DNA from: CAZUHK01 sp964620345
Lineage (GTDB): Bacteria > Planctomycetota > Phycisphaerae > Phycisphaerales > Zrk34
Reading direction: 5' to 3'
Length of the DNA stretch: 15,498 nt
NCBI GenBank assembly: GCA_964620345.1
Contig: CAZUHK010000056.1
Coordinates: forward strand, 1-15,498
Part shown: positions 1 to 6,558 of the stretch, piece after piece
How the letters are laid out: each line of letters opens with the position of its first letter
Position numbering within the stretch: the stretch's first letter is position 1
Notes under the pieces: model-generated
What the model saw: only the letters and a program-made list of their open reading frames with translations
What the model was told of the DNA's origin: nothing
The model's database searches: none
Program-made: the position numbers and the translations under genes

Positions 1-1340
1 ACCTCGGGCAGCTCGAAGGCATCGTCGGTGTCGGCGATCCATTGGGCGAGGCGGGTGTGGAGTTCGCGGCGTTTGTCGCGGGCGTCGGGGTGGACGGCGA
101 GGTTGTTCAGCTCGTAGGGGTCTTCGTTGAGGTCGACCATGAGGTAGGGCGAGCCGGGCGTGCAGACGTATTTCCAGCCGTCGCGGGTGACGATGCCGCG
201 CCATTGGCGGTCGATGCCGGTGGCGTGGAACTTTCGCACGACGTGCTGGAGGTAGGCCGAGTCGGGTTCGCCGGGCAGGGGCGTGGGGGTGTCGCGGTTC
301 CAGTAGGCCGAGTAGTCGAAGCCGCCCATCCATTGGGGCGGTGTGATGCCGCACAGGCCGAGCGTGGTGGGGGCGATGTCGATGGTGTTCAGCGGGGCGT
401 GGCGTTCGTAGCCGGCGCGTTTGCCGTAGTACGGTCGGCCGCCGCCGATGGTGAAGGGGATGCGGATCGATTCTTCCCAGGGCGAGCTTTTCTCCCACGC
501 GCCGTGCGAGCCGTGGCAATCGCCGTGGTCGGAGAAGAAGACGATGATCGTGTCGTGCAGTTGGCCGGTGGCGTCGAGGGTGTCGACGAGTCGGCCGAGG
601 TTCCAGTCGAGGTTTTCGATCATCGCGTGGTAGCCGGCGAGCTGTCGGCGGGCGCGGTCTTCGACGCGCGGGACCGGCGGCACGTTGGGCCGAAGCTCCA
701 CGTGGGCCGGCGTGTGGGCCTGCTGGAAATCCGGCGGGGCGACGTACGGCCCGTGCGGCGGCTGGACGCTGCAGACGGCGAAGAACGGCTCGACATCGTC
801 CGCCCGGCGATCCACGAAATCCAGCAACAGGTCCGTCAGCGCATCGGTCTCGTAGCCCGGCAGGCGGTACAGGTCGATCGGGTTGCCCTCGGCGGTGTGG
901 CCGTGCACGTAGCAGTCGTACTGGCTGTTGTTGTTCTCGTAGCCCAGCCACTGCTTGAACCGCCCACGCCGCTCGGGGGACACGATGCGCTTGGTCGGCC
1001 CGTCGTTGGTGCCGTCCACGTGCCACTTGCCGAAGTACGCGGTGTGATAGCCCGCGTCATTGAACGCATCGGCGACGGTCGGCCACCGCGGGTCCATCGC
1101 GCTGGGCGTCTTGGGGCAGCAGCGGTGCGGGTAGCGCGTGGTCAACAGCGACCCGCGGAACGGCGTGCACCAGGGGTTGCCGGCGACCGCGTTGGTGAAC
1201 GTCAGCCCCCCCTCGGTCGCGAGGCGGTCGATGTGCGGCGTGCTCAGGTTCGGCTCGCCCATGTGGCTGACCGACTGGGCGCGCATCTGATCGCCGAAAT
1301 ACCAGATCACGTTCGGCCGGCGGGGCGCCTGGTCGCTCAT
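1..1340 (-). CDS. Sulfatase, type I (Cys-type), C-terminus beyond window
   Basis: Arylsulfatase-family hydrolase of the alkaline-phosphatase fold, predicted to cleave sulfate esters, probably from carbohydrates. Reading the minus strand from 1340 gives an open frame to the left edge (446 complete codons), so the 3' end is missing. The N-terminus reads MSDQAPRRPNVIWYFGDQ, the usual first strand with a metal-binding Asp. C58 lies in CTPFR, which fits the C-x-P-x-R formylglycine motif. GKWH is at 104-107 and SDHG (D271-H272) is the second metal site. There is no signal peptide, so a cytoplasmic location is likely. The start is fixed by an ATGA overlap with the stop of the upstream DUF6572-like gene and by a GGAA six bases before the ATG, which suggests translational coupling. 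The substrate cannot be read from the sequence. Confidence 0.93.
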   Translation of the reverse strand, partial: MSDQAPRRPNVIWYFGDQMRAQSVSHMGEPNLSTPHIDRLATEGGLTFTNAVAGNPWCTPFRGSLLTTRYPHRCCPKTPSAMDPRWPTVADAFNDAGYHTAYFGKWHVDGTNDGPTKRIVSPERRGRFKQWLGYENNNSQYDCYVHGHTAEGNPIDLYRLPGYETDALTDLLLDFVDRRADDVEPFFAVCSVQPPHGPYVAPPDFQQAHTPAHVELRPNVPPVPRVEDRARRQLAGYHAMIENLDWNLGRLVDTLDATGQLHDTIIVFFSDHGDCHGSHGAWEKSSPWEESIRIPFTIGGGRPYYGKRAGYERHAPLNTIDIAPTTLGLCGITPPQWMGGFDYSAYWNRDTPTPLPGEPDSAYLQHVVRKFHATGIDRQWRGIVTRDGWKYVCTPGSPYLMVDLNEDPYELNNLAVHPDARDKRRELHTRLAQWIADTDDAFELPE

Positions 1341-1690
1341 CGCAGTTCCTTGTCACGCTCGGTGAGAAGCTCAACATGGTATCGCGCGCAGTGGGTGCGG
1401 AGCATCGCGATCGCCGCCTTGGCGCGCAGGCCCGGCTTGTGCCGGCAGCGCAGCTCGAACGCGATCGACCGCTGCTGGGCCTGCGGGCGGACGCGGTACA
1501 AAAACCCATCCCGCACGAACGCGAGGTAGCTGTTCACCTTTTCTTCGAGCTGCGCGAGCATCAACGGGTCGCTGCCCCACTTGCGCCGCTCGAACATCAC
1601 CAGCACGTACCGCCCGCCTTCGCCCTCGTCGCGCTCGTCGTCGATCGAGTCGGGGTGTTCGATGCCGGTGGGATGGGTGGGCGTGGACAT
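1337..1690 (-). CDS. Small DUF6572-like protein
   Basis: A 117-residue soluble protein of unknown function. Its N-terminal pattern (GIEHPDSID, then a beta-strand RYVLVMFERRKW, then LAQLEEKVNSYLAFV around 46-59) resembles small bacterial proteins grouped as DUF6572, in which a strand pair ending in a W is followed by a helix with Q-K-N-Y-L; this is recall of the family, not a search. I chose ATG 1690 rather than the in-frame 1771. The extra 27 residues would be encoded by a dispersed AATGTCGAATG-type repeat and give low-complexity HSAFDIRHS-like sequence. The stop TGA overlaps the ATG of the downstream sulfatase (ATGA), so the two are probably translated as a pair. The gene sits between two sulfatases on the same strand. 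Confidence 0.75.
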   Translation of the reverse strand: MSTPTHPTGIEHPDSIDDERDEGEGGRYVLVMFERRKWGSDPLMLAQLEEKVNSYLAFVRDGFLYRVRPQAQQRSIAFELRCRHKPGLRAKAAIAMLRTHCARYHVELLTERDKELR

Positions 1691-1715
1691 GGTGGTTGGT
1701 TCCGGGGCGGAAGGA

Positions 1716-1757
1716 ACAATGGACAATGCCGAATGTCGAATGTCGAATGCGGAATGA
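1716..1757. repeat. Short dispersed repeat, AATGTCG type (copy 1)
   Basis: Tandem degenerate units of GAATGTC/GAATGCG/GACAATG lie between the small DUF6572-like gene and the upstream sulfatase. The sequence is much more AT-rich than its surroundings. A reverse-oriented copy lies at 1796-1817 and another at 8365-8384. Such GAATGNC arrays are a recurrent intergenic repeat in planctomycete and related genomes (recall). Confidence 0.7.
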
Positions 1758-1795
1758 CCTATGCCGGGCAAACGCCCTGCCCCGCGCTCCAGTGG

Positions 1796-1817
1796 TCATT
1801 AGACATTCGTCATTTCC
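1796..1817. repeat. Short dispersed repeat, AATGTCG type (inverted copy 2)
   Basis: TCATTAGACATTCGTCATTT is the reverse-oriented counterpart of the array at 1716-1757. It ends only two bases before the sulfatase stop codon at 1820-1822. The two copies could pair imperfectly across about 38 bases and might act as a 3' structure for the sulfatase transcript. Confidence 0.65.
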
Positions 1818-1819
1818 GC

Positions 1820-3217
1820 TTACTGCCTCACTTCTTCTTCGCGGACGATGCGTTGGCCGGAGGGTTTGGATTCGACTTCGATGATCTTCGGCGTCGCGCC
1901 TTCGATCTGCTCGATGTGGCGCAGCAGGCGGTCGCGCATGACCTTGCGCACTTCATCGTGCGATTGGCGGTCGATCAGGTTGCACAGCTCGTAGGGGTCG
2001 TAGTGCAGGTCGTAGAGGTAGGCCTCGGTGTACTCATCGGCCGCGGCCCGGCCGGGCTGCTGCGGGGCGGTGACGGCGTACTTCCAGCGGTGCGTCCGCA
2101 CGGCCCGGCCGGTCTCGGCCTCGCTGATCTGCACGAACACTTGCTCCGGCCAGTCCTCGCGCCCGCCGCGCAGCAGGGGCAGGATGCTGCGGCCCTGCAT
2201 GGCGTCGGGCACGTCGATGCCGCAGGCGTCCAGCAGCGTCGGCGGCAGATCGACCAGCGACACCAGCTCGCCGACCTGTCCGCCGGCCTCGAACGGCCCG
2301 CCCCACAGGGCGGTGGGCACACGGATCGAGCTCTCGTGGCAGCTCCGCTTGTACTCGCTGTTGCGCGTCTTGAAGTGGCAGCCGTGGTCCGAGGTGAACA
2401 GCACGATCGTGTTGTCTTCGAGATCCAGCGACTTGAGCGCGTCGGTCACTCTGCCCAGGCCCTCGTCGAGGCGTTTGATCATGCCCCAGTACCCGCCCAG
2501 GTGCTGCTGGGTCGTGCCCCCGGCCGGCGGGTCGGTTTGGTTGTGGCTCGGCAGGGCCGCGAGGTCCGGCGGCGTCCAGCGACCGGCGTACCGCTCGCGG
2601 TAGCCGTCGGGCGGCGGGTAGTCGTCTTTGTCGTTCTGGTGGTGGGGCTCGATGAAGCTCATCATCAGCACGAACGGCTGGTCCTGATGTTCGTGGATGA
2701 AGCGGATGCCAGCGTCGGCCACGGCGTCGGAGCGGTAGCCGGGCAGCTCGACCGGCTGGTTGTCGTTGTCGTAGAGGATCGTGCGGTACTCGTGGACGCT
2801 GAACTCCAGCGCCTGCACGCCCAGCCAGTGCCGCCAGCCGCCCCGGCCGGGCTCGAACACCGCCCCGCCGTCGTTCGGCCCGCGGTTGGAGTGTTCGCCC
2901 GCCAGGTGCCACTTGCCGACGTAGCCGGTGGCGTAGCCGGCGTCGTTGAACAGCTCGGCGATCTTGGGCGCATCGTCGGGCAGGTGCGCGGTGCCGTTGC
3001 TCCACGAGCCGGTGGTGGTCGCGTACTGCCCGGTCTGCAGGCACGCCCGCGCCGGGCCGCACACCGGCTGGCAGGTGAAGCTGTGGGCGATGTGCGTGCC
3101 CCGCGCGGCGAGCCGATCGAAGTTGGGCATCAGCTCCAGCGGGTTGCCGTGCAGCGAGGAGCTGTCCCACCGCTGCTGGTCGGTGAGGAAGATGACGACG
3201 TTGGGTTGGTTGGCCAT
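1820..3217 (-). CDS. Sulfatase, type I (Cys-type), complete
   Basis: Complete 465-residue sulfatase, normal length for the family. It starts MANQPNVVIFLTDQQRW, where D13-Q14 begin the metal site. The formylglycine motif is C53-G-P-A-R57, GKWH is at 101-104, and FTSDHG carries D277-H278. A GRSILPLL segment near 342-349 and an LYDLHYDPYELCNL segment at 401-414 are typical of the C-terminal subdomain. No signal peptide is visible, so it is probably cytoplasmic and would need a formylglycine-generating enzyme encoded elsewhere. It is clearly a different paralogue from the other sulfatase in this window, with little similarity outside the motifs. It is the first gene of the minus-strand sulfatase block, 129 bases upstream of the DUF6572-like gene. 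The substrate is not predictable here. Confidence 0.95.
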   Translation of the reverse strand: MANQPNVVIFLTDQQRWDSSSLHGNPLELMPNFDRLAARGTHIAHSFTCQPVCGPARACLQTGQYATTTGSWSNGTAHLPDDAPKIAELFNDAGYATGYVGKWHLAGEHSNRGPNDGGAVFEPGRGGWRHWLGVQALEFSVHEYRTILYDNDNQPVELPGYRSDAVADAGIRFIHEHQDQPFVLMMSFIEPHHQNDKDDYPPPDGYRERYAGRWTPPDLAALPSHNQTDPPAGGTTQQHLGGYWGMIKRLDEGLGRVTDALKSLDLEDNTIVLFTSDHGCHFKTRNSEYKRSCHESSIRVPTALWGGPFEAGGQVGELVSLVDLPPTLLDACGIDVPDAMQGRSILPLLRGGREDWPEQVFVQISEAETGRAVRTHRWKYAVTAPQQPGRAAADEYTEAYLYDLHYDPYELCNLIDRQSHDEVRKVMRDRLLRHIEQIEGATPKIIEVESKPSGQRIVREEEVRQ

Positions 3218-3224
3218 GCTTTAG

Positions 3225-3253
3225 AAGATAGGCATGATGGCACGCCGACACAA
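3225..3253 (-). promoter_or_regulatory. Possible promoter of the complete sulfatase
   Basis: On the minus strand, TTGTGT (3253-3248) is separated by 17 bases from TATCTT (3230-3225), which lies only 7 bases before the ATG. The match is moderate (3/6 and 4/6). If real, the transcript would have almost no leader. Confidence 0.3.
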
Positions 3254-3268
3254 AGGCAGGAGCGGGAG

Positions 3269-3294
3269 AGCGACGGAGCGACGAAGCGACGGAG
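3269..3294. repeat. GCGACG-type dispersed repeat (intergenic copy)
   Basis: Units of AGCGACGGAGCGACGAAGCG type, with a period of 8 bases, lie between purL and the sulfatase. The same unit occurs inside the purL coding sequence at 4441-4533 and 5281-5341. Confidence 0.75.
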
Positions 3295-3348
3295 AGGGTA
3301 AGCGGTAGGCGGTTGAGTGAGTGACGCGCGGTACTGCTGCGAGTTCGC

Positions 3349-6300
3349 TTACCAGTCCAGCGGCTTGCGCCAGGCGTCGCGGAGGGTGTCGAGCGTTTCG
3401 GTCATCAGCTCGCCGGCGTCGGGGCTGCGGACGGTGAGGGTGTGGGTGTCGTTGAATCGGCCGACCTCGCCGAAGGGCACGCCGGCGTCGCGCAGGGCGC
3501 GGGCGACGGCGTCGTAGTGTTCGGGCGCGACTTCGATGAGCACGCGGCTGGGCGTCTCGGCGAAGCAGGCCGCGGCGTCATCGACGGTTCGGTCGCGCGG
3601 GACGCCGGCCAGGTCGACGGCGAGGCCGACGCGACCGGCGAAGGCCATCTCCGCGGCGGCGACCAGCAGGCCGCCGTCCGAGCAGTCGTGGGCCGAGGCG
3701 ACGTGGCCGGCGGCGATGAGCGCGGCGACGGTGGCGAGGGAGCGCGGGGCGAGGGTGAGGTCGACGCGGGGGGGCGTGGGCGGCGAGGCCGGCGTGGCCG
3801 CTGAAGCGGCAACGCCGGGGGGGGCGGCGCCGGGGAGCGCGGCGTAGTGGGAACCGGCGAGGGCGGCGGTGGTGACGCCGACCTGCAAGAGGGTGTTGCC
3901 CGGGCGCTTGGCGTCCATGGTGATGCAGCGGCGGGCGTCTTCGACGATGCCGATGGCGCTGATCAGCAGCGTCGGCGGGATGGCGATCGTTCGGCCGTCG
4001 TCGGTGGTGAACTGGTTGTTGAGCGAGTCTTTGCCGCTGATGAACGGCGTGCGGTAGGCGATGGCGCCGTCGTAGCACGCCTCGGCGGCGCGGACCAGCG
4101 AGCCCAGGTTCCGCGGGTCGTCGCTCGAGGGCCAGCAGAAGTTGTCGAGGATGGCGATGCGCGACGGGTCGGCGCCGACGCACACGGCGTTGCGCACCGC
4201 CTCGTCGATCGCCGCGAGCGTCATCCAGTAGGGATCGATGTCCGCCAGGCCCGTGGCCAGGCCGACCGACAGGGCGATGGCCTTGTGCGAATCGAGCTTG
4301 GGCCGCACCACCGCGGCGTCGCTGGGGCCGTCGTTCTCGGCGCCCACCAGCGGCTTGACCACGCTGCCGCCCTGCACCTCGTGGTCGTACTGCCGGATGA
4401 TCCAGTGCTTGGACGCGATGTTGGGATGGGACAGCAAGGCGAGCAGCGACGAAGCGACGCAGCCACCGAGCGACGAAGAATGCTCCGCCCCCGCGTCGCG
4501 CCGTCGCGCCGTCGCGGCGTCGCTTGCTCCCGCCCACTGGGCCTGCCGCAGCGGCTGGGGAAGCCCATCGTGCAGGAAGTCCATGCCCAGCCGGCCGACC
4601 TCGGTGTCCCGGTAGCGGAGGATCAGCTCGCGATTTTCCGTGCCGAACCGGCCCAGGTCGCACCACTGGACATCCTCGGCGTCGCACAGCGCGGCCAGGG
4701 CATCGACCTTGTCCGGCGCCACGGCGAGCACCATGCGCTCCTGCGCCTCGCTGATCCAGATCTCGTCGTAGCTCAGCCCGGCGTACTTCAGCGGCGCGCG
4801 GTCGAGCTGCACATCAGCCCCGAGCTTTTCGCCCATCTCGCCGATCGCGCTGGAAAACCCGCCGGCCCCGCAGTCGGTGATCGCGCTGAACAGGCAACCT
4901 TCCGCACGGTCGCGCGCCTGGAGAATCACGTCGAGCATCTTCTTCTCGGCGATCGGGTTGCCGATCTGCACGGCGTGGGCGAACTCGTCGGCGTGGGTGT
5001 CGGTCAGCTCGGCCGAGCTGAACGTCGCGCCGTGGATGCCATCGCGCCCCGTGCGCCCGCCCAGCGCGATGATCCGGTCGCCCGGCTTCGCTTCACCGAA
5101 GCACTTGTCGTTGGGGATCAGCCCCACGCTGCCGCAGTACACCAGCGGGTTGCCCAGGTAGCGATCGTCGAACCAGACCGCGCCGTTGACCGTGGGGATG
5201 CCCATCCGGTTGCCATAGTCCCGCACCCCGGCCACGATCTGCGTGAGGACGCGCCGCGGATGAAGCACCCCTTTGGGCAGAGGCGACGAAGGGGATGAGG
5301 ATGCTTCATCGCGCCGTCGCGCCGTCGCTTCGTCGCTTGCCCAACCCTCGGCGAACGCCACGCAGAACACATCGGTGCTGGCGATCGGTTTGGCGGCCAG
5401 GCCCGTGCCCATCGTGTCGCGGATGCACCCGCCGATGCCCGTCGCCGCCCCGCCGTACGGCTCGATCGCCGAGGGGTGGTTGTGCGTTTCGACCTTGAAC
5501 GTCACCGCGTCGGTCTCGTCGAACTTGATCACCCCCGCGTTGTCCTCGAACACGCTGATGCACCAGTCCACGCCATCGTGCATCAGCCGGCGCGTCGCCG
5601 CGGCGATCGTGCTCTTGAGCAGGTTGTCGATCACCAGAGCGCCGTCGTCATCGCGCGTGTGGCCGGGGCGGTCGAGCCATTGCTCGGCGGTCGGTTTCAC
5701 TTGCGCGATCCGCGATCCGCCATCCGCGATCTGCTGATACCGAATCCGGCTCTTGAGCGTCTTGTGGACGCAGTGCTCGGACCAGGTCTGCGCGAGCGTT
5801 TCGAGTTCGATGTCGGTCGGCTCGCGCTCGGCGTCGCGGTAGTACTGCTGGATCGACCGCATCTCTTCGAGCGAGAGGAACAGGTGGCCGGCGCGGCTGA
5901 GCTGCTTGAGGCCCGCGTCGTCAAGCTCGCGGATCGGCACGTGCGTGAGCTTCAGCTCGTACGGCGTGCCACGCTCGAACGCCTCAGGCCGGTACGGCTC
6001 GGCGACGATCCGCTGCACCACCGTGTTCGCCAGCGCTCGCTCCGCGATGGCCCGCGCCTGCTCGGCCGCGGCGCCGACCATGTCGTACCGGAACCCCGTG
6101 CGGACGGACACCGGCCCGACGTCGCCGAGCATCTCGAAGATCGTCTCGCGCGTTGACTCGGCCACCGGGTCCATCACCCCCGGCAGGTAATGCACCTCGA
6201 CCAGCGCCGCGCCTTGGGCCGCCGCCGTCGCGCCCACCGCCGCACGCTGGCTGATCGGGTCGGCCAGCAGCTCGTGGGCGATGCGCTGGATCTGTTCGTC

Positions 6301-6468
6301 GCTCAGCTCGGCTTCGATGAGGTACACCCGCGCGCTGCGCACGGCGGTGATCCCCTCGGCCAGGCCCAGCTCGCGCGCTTCGTGCAGCGCGCCGGCGCCG
6401 ATCGGATCGTCGGCGGCGTCGGCGGGGTGAACTTCAATGCGAAAAACAGCGGCGGCGGTGGTCGTCAT
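3349..6468 (-). CDS. purL: Phosphoribosylformylglycinamidine synthase, PurS-like/PurL fusion
   Basis: FGAM synthase, the fourth step of purine synthesis, converts FGAR to FGAM with ATP and ammonia. The protein has 1039 residues. Two PurS-like repeats (about 8-80 and 88-160) precede the PurL core. Core motifs are SEHCVHKT (230-237), ETHNHPSAIEPYGGAATG (327-344), GVRDYGNRMGIPTVNGAV (414-431), GGRTGRDGIHGATFSS (470-485), DCGAGGFSSAIGEMGE (532-547) and HDCSDGGLL (927-935). No glutaminase domain follows, so a separate PurQ is needed. Four stretches look foreign to the family: about 246-256, 376-398, 648-682 and 885-899. Their DNA matches or resembles short dispersed repeats; all keep the frame and fall at likely loops. 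ATG 6468 is chosen because the PurS-like domain begins right after it and a promoter lies immediately upstream. Confidence 0.96.
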   Translation of the reverse strand: MTTTAAAVFRIEVHPADAADDPIGAGALHEARELGLAEGITAVRSARVYLIEAELSDEQIQRIAHELLADPISQRAAVGATAAAQGAALVEVHYLPGVMDPVAESTRETIFEMLGDVGPVSVRTGFRYDMVGAAAEQARAIAERALANTVVQRIVAEPYRPEAFERGTPYELKLTHVPIRELDDAGLKQLSRAGHLFLSLEEMRSIQQYYRDAEREPTDIELETLAQTWSEHCVHKTLKSRIRYQQIADGGSRIAQVKPTAEQWLDRPGHTRDDDGALVIDNLLKSTIAAATRRLMHDGVDWCISVFEDNAGVIKFDETDAVTFKVETHNHPSAIEPYGGAATGIGGCIRDTMGTGLAAKPIASTDVFCVAFAEGWASDEATARRRDEASSSPSSPLPKGVLHPRRVLTQIVAGVRDYGNRMGIPTVNGAVWFDDRYLGNPLVYCGSVGLIPNDKCFGEAKPGDRIIALGGRTGRDGIHGATFSSAELTDTHADEFAHAVQIGNPIAEKKMLDVILQARDRAEGCLFSAITDCGAGGFSSAIGEMGEKLGADVQLDRAPLKYAGLSYDEIWISEAQERMVLAVAPDKVDALAALCDAEDVQWCDLGRFGTENRELILRYRDTEVGRLGMDFLHDGLPQPLRQAQWAGASDAATARRRDAGAEHSSSLGGCVASSLLALLSHPNIASKHWIIRQYDHEVQGGSVVKPLVGAENDGPSDAAVVRPKLDSHKAIALSVGLATGLADIDPYWMTLAAIDEAVRNAVCVGADPSRIAILDNFCWPSSDDPRNLGSLVRAAEACYDGAIAYRTPFISGKDSLNNQFTTDDGRTIAIPPTLLISAIGIVEDARRCITMDAKRPGNTLLQVGVTTAALAGSHYAALPGAAPPGVAASAATPASPPTPPRVDLTLAPRSLATVAALIAAGHVASAHDCSDGGLLVAAAEMAFAGRVGLAVDLAGVPRDRTVDDAAACFAETPSRVLIEVAPEHYDAVARALRDAGVPFGEVGRFNDTHTLTVRSPDAGELMTETLDTLRDAWRKPLDW
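3791..3816. repeat. Hairpin repeat with GCCGCTGAAGCGG core inside purL
   Basis: Near-palindrome: GGCGT and ACGCC arms, one mismatch, then a GCCGCT/AGCGGC inner stem. The 13-mer GCCGCTGAAGCGG (3797-3809) is identical to the core of the intergenic hairpin at 7415-7445. Within purL it encodes part of an Ala/Pro-rich segment (GVAASAATPA, about 885-894) with no counterpart in the PurL family as I recall it. Confidence 0.6.
4441..4533. repeat. GCGACG-type repeat inserted in purL (copy A)
   Basis: On the minus strand this reads as GCAAGCGACG followed by GCGACG units, a spacer, and then inverted CGTCGC units, so the whole is an imperfect inverted repeat. It encodes about residues 648-682 (ASDAATARRRDA ... 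SSLLALLS), just before the conserved HPNIASKHWIIRQYDHEVQG segment. About 33 bases match copy B at 5281-5341 with three differences. Confidence 0.75.
5281..5341. repeat. GCGACG-type repeat inserted in purL (copy B)
   Basis: It encodes ASDEATARRRDEASSS (about 377-392), almost the same peptide as copy A, and lies immediately before the conserved PKGVLHPRRV segment. On the minus strand it has GCAAGCGACGAAGCGACGG followed by further CGCGACGG units. The frame is the same as in copy A. Confidence 0.75.
5703..5731. repeat. ATCGCGGAT-type repeat within purL
   Basis: On the minus strand, GATCGCGGATGGCGGATCGC and a further GGATCGCGC unit form a tandem array with a period of 7-8 bases. It encodes QIADGGSRIAQ (about 246-256), between SRIRYQ and the VKPTAEQW stretch. 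Tandem GATCGCGG arrays are a known type of intergenic short repeat in planctomycetes (recall), but no second copy occurs in this window. Confidence 0.5.
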
Positions 6469-6474
6469 GGTGCG

Positions 6475-6503
6475 AATATAGAAGGCGCGGGGCGGCGTGA
6501 CAA
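6475..6503 (-). promoter_or_regulatory. Promoter of purL, predicted leaderless
   Basis: On the minus strand, TTGTCA (6503-6498, 5/6 match to TTGACA) is followed by an exact 17-base spacer and TATATT (6480-6475, 5/6). Only six bases (CGCACC) separate the -10 box from the purL ATG, so the expected start of transcription falls on the A of the start codon. No Shine-Dalgarno sequence is present. This is the best sigma-70-like promoter in the window. Confidence 0.6.
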
Positions 6504-6533
6504 AACCGCCCGGCGATGCGCCCCGGCGGGGAA

Positions 6534-6557
6534 GCGGACCGGGTCGGCGGGGTCCGC
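6534..6557 (-). terminator. Hairpin directly after the lipoprotein stop codon
   Basis: GCGGACC (6557-6551 on the minus strand is its first arm) and GGTCCGC form a perfect 7-bp stem with a 10-base loop, starting one base after the lipoprotein stop. It is followed by TT and then C-rich sequence, so there is no proper U-tract. It separates the lipoprotein gene from the purL promoter and may terminate transcription weakly. Confidence 0.35.
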
Positions 6558-6558
6558 C

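Noticed and set aside
1691..1771. N-terminal extension of the DUF6572-like protein to 1771
   Set aside because: The added residues come from the AATGTCG repeat and are not typical protein sequence.
1716..1817. CRISPR array
   Set aside because: Units are 7-8 bases, degenerate and without unique spacers.
42..3301. Long plus-strand ORFs (42-1529 and 1376-3301) opposite the sulfatases
   Set aside because: They are antisense to genes with all sulfatase motifs, have low-complexity Val/Arg/Gly/Ala-rich translations and cross gene boundaries; they result from high GC.
3847..5298. Plus-strand ORF of 483 codons opposite purL
   Set aside because: It is the antisense shadow of purL; the PurL frame carries every family motif.
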